DNA from: Candidatus Avelusimicrobium excrementipullorum
GTDB lineage: Bacteria > Elusimicrobiota > Elusimicrobia > Elusimicrobiales > Elusimicrobiaceae
NCBI GenBank assembly: GCA_019120455.1
Contig: DWVB01000096.1
Coordinates: 1-49,497, forward strand
Direction: 5' to 3'
DNA: 49,497 nt
The notes under the pieces are model-generated. The model was not told the origin of the DNA and did no database searches. It saw only the letters and a list, made by a program, of their open reading frames with translations. Every line of letters begins with the position of its first letter. The stretch's first letter is position 1. Below, in pieces: positions 33,822 through 41,106 of this stretch. A program made the position numbers and the translations under genes.

Positions 33822-34647
33822 GTTTGGCCTCCGCTCCGTGCGCCGCTTTATGGCCCGCCGGTTTTTCTGCCGAACAATGACAGCCCAGCGGGCAGTGTCC
33901 GTGATTGTGCAGGTGGTCTATGGTATGCTGGGCAAAGGGGCCGAGTTTTTCGGCCACTTTCTGCGAATGGCAAAAAGCCTGTCTGTCACCGAAAAACACC
34001 AGCTCTTTGTCTATATACATAAATTTGGAAATATATTTGCCCACTTCGCCCGTATCGTGGGTAATGAGCAGAATGGTTACACCGTGTTTCCGGTTTAAAT
34101 CCGCCAGCAGATTAAAAAACATTTCGCGGCTGCCGGGGTCCATGGCGGCGGAAGGCTCGTCCAAAATCAGCAGCTGCGGTTTGCTGACCAGCGCGCGCGA
34201 AAGCAGTACGCGCTGCTGCTGTCCCACCGACAGCGCGGAAAAAATCCGCCCCGCCAAATCCAGCGTATGCGTCTGCTGCAGCGCGCAGCGCACAGTCTGT
34301 AAATTTTCCGCCGTGGCCTCTTTATGCTTGGCGTCAAAACACAGCCCCATCAGCACCACTTCTTCCACCGACAGCGGGAAGCGCGTCTGTGATACGGGGC
34401 TTTTCTGCGCCAAATAGCCTATTTTTTGCCAGTCCTTAAATTTGCGCACGGGCACGCCAAAAAGCTCCATTTCCCCCATGCCTTTTTCCAGCCCTAAAAT
34501 CAACTTCAGCAAAGTGGTTTTACCGCCTCCGTTAGGGCCGATAATGCCCACATAATCCCCCGCTTCAACGGCAAAGGATACATTTTCCAGCACCGGCATG
34601 CGGGTATAGGCAAAACTAACATTTTTAGCCTGCACTACGGGCGGCAT
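33814..34647 (-). CDS. znuC: Zinc/manganese ABC transporter ATPase with His-rich tail (ZnuC-like)
   Basis: A 277-aa ATP-binding subunit. Walker A is GPNGGGKTTLLKLI, the signature LSVGQQQRVLLSRAL, Walker B LLILDEPSAAMDP, and the switch histidine is in LLITHDTGEV. After the ATPase core the last about 45 residues are rich in His and Cys (HTIDHLHNHGHCPLGCHC and later HKAAHGAEAKHD), a probable metal-binding tail that could sense or buffer zinc. It overlaps the substrate-binding gene by 13 bp and the permease gene by 8 bp, so the three are one operon. Confidence 0.93.
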   Translation of the reverse strand: MPPVVQAKNVSFAYTRMPVLENVSFAVEAGDYVGIIGPNGGGKTTLLKLILGLEKGMGEMELFGVPVRKFKDWQKIGYLAQKSPVSQTRFPLSVEEVVLMGLCFDAKHKEATAENLQTVRCALQQTHTLDLAGRIFSALSVGQQQRVLLSRALVSKPQLLILDEPSAAMDPGSREMFFNLLADLNRKHGVTILLITHDTGEVGKYISKFMYIDKELVFFGDRQAFCHSQKVAEKLGPFAQHTIDHLHNHGHCPLGCHCSAEKPAGHKAAHGAEAKHD

Positions 34648-35540
34648 TTGAGTCCCTCCCGCAGATTATGCAAGTTGCGGCGCATATATTCGCCGTATGT
34701 AATGCCGGCGTCAAAATCTTTTTTGCTGACTTCCTCCACCGTGTACAGCGGCAGCACCCGCACATTGGTTTCCCGCGCCACCGTAGCGGCCAAATCCTGC
34801 GACAGCATTTCTTCGGTAAATACGGCCGGCACCCCGTGTTTGCGTATATAACGCACCAATTCGGCCAGCCGGTGCACCGAATGTTCGCTCTGGTGGGAAG
34901 TGCCCGTTAAAGACTGTAAATTTAGGCCGTAGGTCCGCGCCAAATTGCCAAAAGCCAAATGCCCCACATGCACCACGTCACGACTTTGGCAGTCGGCAAA
35001 CCCGTTCATAAAAGAGGCATGCAGTTCTTTGATTTCTTCTTCAAAAAAGCGCAGGTTCTGTTTGTAATAGGCCTTGCCTTCGGGATCGGCTTTGATGAGG
35101 GCTTTGGAAATACGCTTGGCCATTTCCAGCGCGCCGTACGGGGTCATCCATACATGCGGGTCCTGCTCCGGCAAAGAAGGGCCGGCCTCCAGGGCGTTCA
35201 CACCGGAAAGACCTTTTAAAATATCGGCTGTCCACGGCTCTACACGCGGAGAAACATACACAAACAAATCGGCTTCGTTCACGGCGATAATGGAGCCGGG
35301 GGTAGGCTCAAAGCTGTGCGGCTCCGTGCCGGGAGGCACCAGCATATGCAGGGTCACTCTGTCCCCGCCGATTTGCTTGGCCAGCGAATAGGCCACATAC
35401 CCGGATACCGTCACATTCAGTCTTTCTTTGACAGGGACGGGAGCAGGCGGAACGGAAACGGTTTTATCCCCGCCCAGCCACCATACGCCAAATATGACAA
35501 GCGCCAGCACGATTGCGCCGGCAAGCAGCCGTTTATACAT
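34635..35540 (-). CDS. znuA: Zinc/manganese ABC transporter substrate-binding protein (ZnuA-like)
   Basis: A 301-aa periplasmic metal-binding protein. The N-terminal hydrophobic segment (about 4-22) has no lipobox and may be a signal anchor. Metal ligands are expected at His in GTEPHSFEPTP, His in EQDPHVWMTP and His in VHVGHLAFG, plus an acidic residue near the end (FDAGITYGEY). The short inter-histidine loop lacks the long His-rich insert of some zinc binders. It delivers metal to the membrane complex encoded by the next two genes. GGGGG precedes ATG 35540. No clear Zur or MntR operator could be recognised upstream. Confidence 0.9.
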   Translation of the reverse strand: MYKRLLAGAIVLALVIFGVWWLGGDKTVSVPPAPVPVKERLNVTVSGYVAYSLAKQIGGDRVTLHMLVPPGTEPHSFEPTPGSIIAVNEADLFVYVSPRVEPWTADILKGLSGVNALEAGPSLPEQDPHVWMTPYGALEMAKRISKALIKADPEGKAYYKQNLRFFEEEIKELHASFMNGFADCQSRDVVHVGHLAFGNLARTYGLNLQSLTGTSHQSEHSVHRLAELVRYIRKHGVPAVFTEEMLSQDLAATVARETNVRVLPLYTVEEVSKKDFDAGITYGEYMRRNLHNLREGLKCRP

Positions 35541-35627
35541 ATATCCCCCTTCGGTTGTATTGTATGTATTCTATCATTTTCCCAAGGCAAAAACTTTGCC
35601 GCCGCGCGACATGTCCATAAAACAGAA

Positions 35628-35653
35628 GGCGGAAAAACTATCGTTTTATCCGC
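35628..35653 (-). terminator. Probable terminator of greA
   Basis: On the minus strand GGCGGATAAAAC and GTTTTTCCGCC pair around GATA with one bulge. The following TTCTGTTTT is only partly U-rich, so the call is moderate. Confidence 0.5.
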
Positions 35654-35685
35654 CCTCGTTTTTAACGGCAACAAATTTTCCGTTT

Positions 35686-36156
35686 TTATTTGTATTCCAG
35701 CTTTACCAGTTTGTATTTATGCGGACCTTTGGGCAGCTGGGCCTCAAACTCGTCGCCTTCTTTATGCCCCAACACGCCGGAAGCCAGCGGACTTTTCACA
35801 GAAAGCAGCCCTTTGTCCGGATTGGATTCCATAGATCCCACCAGGGTATAGGTAAATTCTATATCCGCTTCCAAATCTTTAATCGTCACGGTCGCGCCGA
35901 TGCGCGCTTCGCTGCGGTCCACGTCCAAATTGTCCGTAATTTCCGCATTGCGCAGCGTATCTTCCAGCTCCTGAATGCGGATTAATGTTTCGGCCTGTTT
36001 TTCTTTGGCGGCGTGATATTCAGCGTTTTCTTTCAGGTCCCCTTGTGCGGCGGCTTCGCCGATTTCCTGCGAAAGCTGCGCCTTGGTATCTTTTAAATTC
36101 TTCAGTTCCCCCAGCAGGGATTCATATTTTTTACGGCTGATATACACTTTTTCCAT
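35686..36156 (-). CDS. greA: Transcription elongation factor GreA
   Basis: A 156-aa factor that enters the RNA polymerase secondary channel and stimulates cleavage of backtracked RNA. The N-terminal coiled coil contains the acidic tip in ENAEYHAAKEKQAETL (family DLSENAEY, here DLKENAEYH); the C-terminal FKBP-like domain shows VDRSEARIGATVTI, YTLVGSMESNPDKGLLSVKSP and GVLGHKEGDEFEAQLP. ATG 36156 is the family start. AGGAG lies a little far (12 nt) upstream; a GTG at 36168 is in frame but directly abuts it. It has its own promoter, divergent from the protease gene. Confidence 0.94.
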   Translation of the reverse strand: MEKVYISRKKYESLLGELKNLKDTKAQLSQEIGEAAAQGDLKENAEYHAAKEKQAETLIRIQELEDTLRNAEITDNLDVDRSEARIGATVTIKDLEADIEFTYTLVGSMESNPDKGLLSVKSPLASGVLGHKEGDEFEAQLPKGPHKYKLVKLEYK

Positions 36157-36195
36157 AATACGTATCACTCCTAAACGGCACTGCCGCTCAGTAAA

Positions 36196-36224
36196 AGTTT
36201 ACAATTTATGTACCCGCTTGGCAA
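36196..36224 (-). promoter_or_regulatory. Predicted greA promoter
   Basis: On the minus strand TTGCCA (36224-36219) and TAAACT (36201-36196) are 17 bp apart, ending about 40 bp before the greA start. Confidence 0.5.
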
Positions 36225-36244
36225 TAAACGCCGTTCTTACCCTT

Positions 36245-36273
36245 CTGACGCAAGAGCCGGAAATTTATATAAT
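36245..36273 (+). promoter_or_regulatory. Predicted promoter of the exported protease (leaderless)
   Basis: CTGACG (36245-36250) and TATAAT (36268-36273) are 17 bp apart. The box ends 7 bp before ATG 36280, so transcription should start at the ATG itself; no ribosome site is present. Confidence 0.55.
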
Positions 36274-36279
36274 CATTAC

Positions 36280-37032
36280 ATGAAACGCCTGGCCTTTTTA
36301 TTTTTATTTTTGGGTCTGTGCCTGGGCCTGCAGGCCAAAACCCGCGTGGAAATAGCCGAGGAGAACTCTCCGGCCATTGTGGCCGTCAACGTGCTTAAAA
36401 AAGACGGCTCCACGTTCACAGGCACGGGCTTTGTGGTCAGCGAAGACGGCGTCATCGCCACCAGCGGGCATGTGATACAGGACGCATTGTATATGAATAT
36501 TACCTTTAATACCGGCGCCGTATCGGGTCAGGCCGTGCCGCTGGCCGCGGCGGAAAAGGTGGATTTGGCTTTGCTGAAAATCGGCGCGCGCAACCTGCCT
36601 GCCGTTACGCTGGGAGATTCGGATTATATATTGCCCGGGCAGGAAATTACCGTCATCGGCAATCCGCGCCGCCTGCAAAATACCGTTACTTCCGGCCTGA
36701 TCAGCCAGGTAAGGCGCAAAGCCGACGGCACGATTTTGCACCAAATCAGCGCCCCCATTTCCCCCAGCTCCAGCGGCAGCCCCGTATTTGACGAAGATGG
36801 ACGGGTCGTTTCCGTGGCTTTCGGCAGTTATAAAGGAGAGGGAAACCAAAACCTCAATTTTTCCGTTCCCTCCAATTATTTGGTGGAACTTTTGCACCAA
36901 AACCACTATTACCCGCCGGTTATGGCCCCGCAGGAAGGCGGAGGGCCCCAAGACACCTGGGAACGAATTACAGCCCACCTGTCCAAGTCCTGGGAAATGA
37001 CCAGGCGTCTTTTTGCCCGCCTGTTTAAATAA
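36280..37032 (+). CDS. Exported trypsin-like serine protease (S1C/HtrA-like, no PDZ)
   Basis: A 250-aa protein with a signal peptide (LAFLFLFLGLCLGLQAK). The catalytic triad is visible: H64 in ATSGHVIQ, D95 in VDLALLK and S165 in PSSSGSPVF. The oxyanion-loop sequence is SSSGS rather than the usual GNSGG. After the protease core a tail of about 45 residues ends with KSWEMTRRLFARLF, an amphipathic helix that may bind a membrane. Full HtrA/DegP proteins add one or two PDZ domains, absent here. Such proteases clear or process periplasmic proteins. I use ATG 36280 because an earlier in-frame ATG would place a non-signal leader ahead of the signal peptide and overlap the promoter. Confidence 0.88.
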   Translation: MKRLAFLFLFLGLCLGLQAKTRVEIAEENSPAIVAVNVLKKDGSTFTGTGFVVSEDGVIATSGHVIQDALYMNITFNTGAVSGQAVPLAAAEKVDLALLKIGARNLPAVTLGDSDYILPGQEITVIGNPRRLQNTVTSGLISQVRRKADGTILHQISAPISPSSSGSPVFDEDGRVVSVAFGSYKGEGNQNLNFSVPSNYLVELLHQNHYYPPVMAPQEGGGPQDTWERITAHLSKSWEMTRRLFARLFK

Positions 37033-37122
37033 GGCCCAACATTTCCCTGGGCCAAAAGGGCCTTGCCACCCGCGCTAAAAACGGTTAAACTTTATATAAA
37101 TCCCGTTCAACCAGGAGTGCAT

Positions 37123-39120
37123 ATGCCCGTAAGCGACAAAGCCAAAAATACCGGTAAATTTATAGTGCTTATGCTTTGCTTCGCGATTATCTTTTTTCTG
37201 CTGCTGCCGTTTTTGGAAGATCCTGCCGCCGTAGCCGCAGCGCAAAGCAAAAAAGCAACGCCGCAGATTTTTACGTCTAACCCGCTGACTGAACTGGCCC
37301 GAAAAATATATTCTCTGTTCGGTCCCCGTTACAGAAAAGCAGGTGGCATGGCCGCTGCTCAGGGCCGCTACGCAAACGCCTATGCCCAAAACGACTGGCC
37401 GGACGGCTATACTGAAGAGTTCCTGACGGCGGATACCCGTTATTCCGCCGCACACGCAGAAGAAGAAACCGCGAACGGCAGCAACGGAGGCTCCACCGTT
37501 TATTTTCCGGAAGCATATGACTTCGGAGAAGCCGGTTTTGTCAACGAAGCAGGCGAATGGGTGCTAATCCGGCAAACTGCGCCGGAGGCTGCCCAGCGCG
37601 GCATGCACGATATTAATTCATCTGATACGGCCTATGACCGTTTTGTCCGCCTGGAACGCTCCGCCAAATACGCCGTGCCGAACGCAAACGCGGCGGAGCA
37701 AATCCCCTCTTCCAAATGGGCCCGTCTGTTTAAACCCATAAACAAGCTGTTGGGTCTGGGCGAGACGGAAATTCCCGCCGCCGTATCCTCTCCCGCCGGT
37801 TTGCGCCTGGCTTCCGCCGACGGCATGGACAACGGCGGGCCGCGCCGCCCCACGGAGCGTTTTGCACACCGCCCGAGCCTGGATATGCCGCAGGGAAGCG
37901 GCGCCTCTTCCGCCGCAGCACAGGCGCCCGCCGCGCCGGACGGATGGAGTTTACTGGATATTTTAAACCCGGCCCGCTCCTTTGAACGCCTGCACGATAT
38001 GGTCAATGACTGGTACAGCCCGCAGGAGCCTGCCCAGCAGCTTTCCCCCACCGACAAAGAACGCCGGGAAGCCGCTTTGCAGCTCATCCGGCAGCAGCAG
38101 GTTCAGACCCGTCAGCAGACGCTGGCCCAGATTTCCCAGGACGCCCAAGGCCAGCAGGCGGCCAGCCTGGCGGAGACTTTTTCTTCCTGCCGTTATGGTT
38201 CTTCGGTTTCTTACCAAGGCAACACAGCCCCCGTTAGCAGTTTTTTGGCAGGAATTGAGTCTTCTGGCGAAGAAGCAGATTCTTGTCCTCTCGTAGATCC
38301 GGCACAACAGGCAAAAGACGCTGCAGAACAGGGAAAAAAGAGTATTGAGCAACTAACGGAAGTACTGGGCTTTACTCCGCCGCCTTTGAATGTTGTTATT
38401 GTTATGGGCAAGGAACAACCGCGGTTTGAAATTACACAAGAAGAGTATAACAACAAGCCCGAAGAAACACTAGTCAAGGAATTTTACAATTATCTGTCCG
38501 GCACCTGTCCTGACGGAAATTGCTACTGGGTGGCCGCCACCGACGAGGCTGCAGACCTGGCCACGGCAATGGGCGGAAGTATTTACTCCGATCCATTAGG
38601 CGTCATGCCCGAACGCATGTCTGCTTTTACAGAAAGCAAACTGCAACAGGCACGGGAAGAGGGCATGGACGAAGAGGCTATTCAACAGTTGCAATCTTCC
38701 CTGGAATTCATCACCCCCGCTTATGTTGCGTATAATACGCAGCAGTGGCGGGCGTTGCAGGCGCCTCCACGCGCCCAGGGAGCCGAACAGGTCAAACCCC
38801 ATTTAATTCTTACCCCTACGGCCGCCAACGCCAACACTTTTGCGGCGGATACCCGTATACCGGCTACCATATTCTACGACACCACCGGCCAGGTGCTTAA
38901 CGGCAATTCTACTGCGACGCCTGCGCAGCAGGGCGCCATTATAGCCGATCAAGTGGCCCAGCGCGCCCAAAAAATAAAAGAGGATATGGACAGGCTGGAG
39001 CAGGAATTGGCCCGCATGCGCTTAGACGGCGTACTGGGCGACCGGATGCAACAGGCCCAGCAGGAATTGGAACAAAAGAAAAAAGAATGGGAGCAGCTGC
39101 GCAGTTTCGGCCAGCCATAA
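37123..39120 (+). CDS. Large membrane-anchored protein of unknown function
   Basis: A 665-aa protein I do not recognise. AGGAG 5 nt before ATG 37123 fixes the start. One hydrophobic segment (about 13-31) suggests an N-terminal anchor with the rest outside the cytosol. Residues 35-340 are low-complexity, rich in Ala, Pro, Ser and Gln, with a Gln-rich stretch (RQQQVQTRQQTLAQ). Around 430-610 a more ordered part holds PLNVVIVMGKEQPRF, a cysteine pair (SGTCPDGNCYWV) and VKPHLILTPTAAN. The last 55 residues form a likely coiled coil (MDRLEQELARMRLDG ... AQQELEQKKKEWEQL). Base composition falls from about 64% GC to about 47% over 38220-38460, so the gene looks mosaic. A terminator follows. Confidence 0.8.
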   Translation: MPVSDKAKNTGKFIVLMLCFAIIFFLLLPFLEDPAAVAAAQSKKATPQIFTSNPLTELARKIYSLFGPRYRKAGGMAAAQGRYANAYAQNDWPDGYTEEFLTADTRYSAAHAEEETANGSNGGSTVYFPEAYDFGEAGFVNEAGEWVLIRQTAPEAAQRGMHDINSSDTAYDRFVRLERSAKYAVPNANAAEQIPSSKWARLFKPINKLLGLGETEIPAAVSSPAGLRLASADGMDNGGPRRPTERFAHRPSLDMPQGSGASSAAAQAPAAPDGWSLLDILNPARSFERLHDMVNDWYSPQEPAQQLSPTDKERREAALQLIRQQQVQTRQQTLAQISQDAQGQQAASLAETFSSCRYGSSVSYQGNTAPVSSFLAGIESSGEEADSCPLVDPAQQAKDAAEQGKKSIEQLTEVLGFTPPPLNVVIVMGKEQPRFEITQEEYNNKPEETLVKEFYNYLSGTCPDGNCYWVAATDEAADLATAMGGSIYSDPLGVMPERMSAFTESKLQQAREEGMDEEAIQQLQSSLEFITPAYVAYNTQQWRALQAPPRAQGAEQVKPHLILTPTAANANTFAADTRIPATIFYDTTGQVLNGNSTATPAQQGAIIADQVAQRAQKIKEDMDRLEQELARMRLDGVLGDRMQQAQQELEQKKKEWEQLRSFGQP

Positions 39121-39140
39121 CCTGTATTTATTTTCCGCCC

Positions 39141-39168
39141 AAACGCCCGCTGACAAGCGGGCGTTTTT
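39141..39168 (+). terminator. Terminator after the 665-aa protein
   Basis: AAACGCCCGCT and AGCGGGCGTTTTT pair around GACA. Confidence 0.9.
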
Positions 39169-39245
39169 ACGCAGCCCTGCAGGCATCGTATATCCGCCGC
39201 CCGCTTTTTGCCTGCTTTTGCCCCCGCACATGAGCTGAATTTTCC

Positions 39246-39275
39246 TTGTCAAACCGTCAAAAAAACAGTTATACT
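39246..39275 (+). promoter_or_regulatory. Predicted promoter of the six-gene envelope operon
   Basis: TTGTCA (39246-39251) and TATACT (39270-39275) are 18 bp apart, about 52 bp before the first gene, and the preceding unit ends in a terminator. Confidence 0.6.
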
Positions 39276-39327
39276 GAAAATAGGGCTTTTTTGCCCCGCA
39301 TTTTTATTTCAGCCAAACGGAGTCTGC

Positions 39328-39891
39328 ATGAAAAAACTGTTTTTGCCGCTTCTGGTTTTTGCCGTTGCTTTGGCCGGCTGCCACCAGGAAAAACAAGAAG
39401 AACCGGCCCCCTACAACCGCCCTTTTAACGCGGACACTTACGAACGCAATTTCAGCAGCAATGTTTTCGCCGCATGCATGAGCGAAGGAAAACCTTACGC
39501 CACCTATTCGCTGGCGCGTTTAAACCAAAAGCCCACGGAGTGCGACCCGCGCTACAAAGTCACTTTTGTCAACGGCCCTTGCGAAGGAAAAACCGTATGG
39601 ACCGAAGACGTTATTGAAAAAACCTCTCCCGTCGGAGGCGGCCAGTTGGTCAAAGGCCAGGTGGTGCTGCGCAATTACTGGAACCCGCGCAAACTGGACA
39701 AAGACACCGCCCAGCTGGACCGCTGGAACCGCGGCGTGGTATACGACACCTCCCGCATGGATGAAGGCGTGGTGGAGCTGGAGTTCCCGCGGGATAAAAA
39801 CGACTTTATGGCCGCGCGGGAATTTATTTTCCTGCACAATGTCCGCTATATAGAAAAACCCGAACAAAAAGAACCGCGCATTTGGCTGTAA
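39328..39891 (+). CDS. Lipoprotein of unknown function
   Basis: A 187-aa protein with a standard lipoprotein signal (LPLLVFAVALAGC, Cys18). The mature part is hydrophilic with three cysteines (AACMSE, TECDP, GPCEGK) that could form disulfides, and the stretch GGQLVKGQVVLRNYWNPRKL. No known domain is recognised. ACGGAG lies 6-7 nt upstream of ATG 39328. First gene of a six-gene run with short gaps or overlaps, so its role is probably tied to the outer-membrane proteins that follow. Confidence 0.8.
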   Translation: MKKLFLPLLVFAVALAGCHQEKQEEPAPYNRPFNADTYERNFSSNVFAACMSEGKPYATYSLARLNQKPTECDPRYKVTFVNGPCEGKTVWTEDVIEKTSPVGGGQLVKGQVVLRNYWNPRKLDKDTAQLDRWNRGVVYDTSRMDEGVVELEFPRDKNDFMAAREFIFLHNVRYIEKPEQKEPRIWL

Positions 39892-39912
39892 GCGGCAAGG
39901 AGATAATAACAC

Positions 39913-40623
39913 ATGACATTTAAAAAAATCATTTTTCTGTTTGCCTGCGTATGTTTTCCTTTTCTGGCACAGGCGCAAGACTATGACGGTTACGCACCGG
40001 AAACCCTGCTGATTGACGTACCCACCGCCAATGTGCTGGACAAATATCAGGCTTCTTTCACCACGCGCGCCTATGCCGACGGAAGCATTATGGAAAGCCT
40101 GGATTTCGGGGTCATTCCGCAAATCAATATCGGTTTTTCGCTGGCGGTATATGAGCTGATCGGCAGTTCGGACGATATCAAAGTATTGGATCCGGACTTC
40201 CAGGTAAAATGGAAACTTTTTGACGGCAGTCTGTACCTGCCCGCCATTGCCATAGGCTACGACGGCCGCCGCTACGGTTACAATCGTCCGTCTGACGAAT
40301 ACATGGACGACCGCAAAGGCGGTTACATTACCCTGACGCGTGAAATTTTCACCCCGGGACTGAATGCGTCGGCCGGTATGAATCTGTCTGATTTTGACCG
40401 CCACGACCTGTACTTTTTTATGGGTATGTCCTGGAAACTGAGCGACTGGGTCACCCTGCTCGGCGAATGGGACAATATCAACAATATGCGCGATTCCCGT
40501 TTTAATTTGGGCGCCAATATCAACATTACCCCCTCGCTGGCTTTGGCGGGCGCGGTGCGCCGTATCGGCCGCGGGGACGAAAATGAACGCATACTGCAGT
40601 TGCGCTATGTAACGAATTTCTAA
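39913..40623 (+). CDS. Predicted outer-membrane beta-barrel protein
   Basis: A 236-aa protein with a signal peptide (FLFACVCFPFLAQAQ). The mature part has alternating polar and nonpolar strands, for example YQASFTTRAYADG, INIGFSLAVYELIG, LYLPAIAIGYDGRRYG and LNASAGMNLS, and ends with a C-terminal Phe in LQLRYVTNF, the usual BAM recognition end. It resembles YjbH-type or other small barrel proteins linked to surface polymers, though I cannot assign a family. AAGGAG precedes the start. It lies between the lipoprotein and the HAMP protein. Confidence 0.75.
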   Translation: MTFKKIIFLFACVCFPFLAQAQDYDGYAPETLLIDVPTANVLDKYQASFTTRAYADGSIMESLDFGVIPQINIGFSLAVYELIGSSDDIKVLDPDFQVKWKLFDGSLYLPAIAIGYDGRRYGYNRPSDEYMDDRKGGYITLTREIFTPGLNASAGMNLSDFDRHDLYFFMGMSWKLSDWVTLLGEWDNINNMRDSRFNLGANINITPSLALAGAVRRIGRGDENERILQLRYVTNF

Positions 40624-40641
40624 TGTTTGCCAAGAGGTCTT

Positions 40642-41106
40642 ATGCAAAAGCAGCCGCCTGCCGGTGCGCCGCAGTTTAAAAGACGCACGATTTTTATTAA
40701 AAAGAAACTTCAGTTCAGCTACATGACGCTGATTATTTTAAGCGTACTGGCGGGGCTGCTGATTATGGCTTTTGAGCTGACGTTCACTTTAAACGACATC
40801 TTTGACCAATATCCCGTCCTGCTCCAGCCCCTGTACGACCATTTCCCCTCCCTGGCATACGGGTTTATTTATAAAATTATCATTTATGTCATCTTTGTCA
40901 TTTTGATTTCGGCCATCGTATCGCACAAAATGGCCGGCCCCGTATACCGCTTTGAACAGACCTGCAAAGCCATAGCCAAAGGAGATTTTTCCCAGCGGGT
41001 ACACCTGCGCAAAGGGGACCAGCTGACGGACTTGCAAGATGAATTTAACAACATGATGGACCGCGTGGAAGAGGAAATCAAAAAAAGCAAAAACGGGGGC
41101 GTATGA
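40642..41106 (+). CDS. Two-helix HAMP-domain protein without output domain
   Basis: A 154-aa inner-membrane protein. Residues about 30-50 (MTLIILSVLAGLLIMAFEL) and about 75-100 (YKIIIYVIFVILISAIVSH) are membrane helices around a short periplasmic loop of some 25 residues. A HAMP domain follows (KMAGPVYRFEQTCKAIAKGDF ... LQDEFNNMMDRVEEEI) and the protein stops there. HAMP normally passes signals to kinase, cyclase or methyl-accepting domains; none is fused here, so it may work by contact with a partner. ATG 40642 has AAGAGG upstream. It overlaps the TolC gene by 4 bp. Confidence 0.82.
   Translation: MQKQPPAGAPQFKRRTIFIKKKLQFSYMTLIILSVLAGLLIMAFELTFTLNDIFDQYPVLLQPLYDHFPSLAYGFIYKIIIYVIFVILISAIVSHKMAGPVYRFEQTCKAIAKGDFSQRVHLRKGDQLTDLQDEFNNMMDRVEEEIKKSKNGGV

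Noticed and set aside
35541-35685. Zur or MntR operator upstream of the zinc importer
   Set aside because: An AT-rich region exists but no convincing palindrome could be found.
39520-40647. A 375-codon open frame on the minus strand
   Set aside because: Antisense to the lipoprotein and barrel genes, with no recognised domain.
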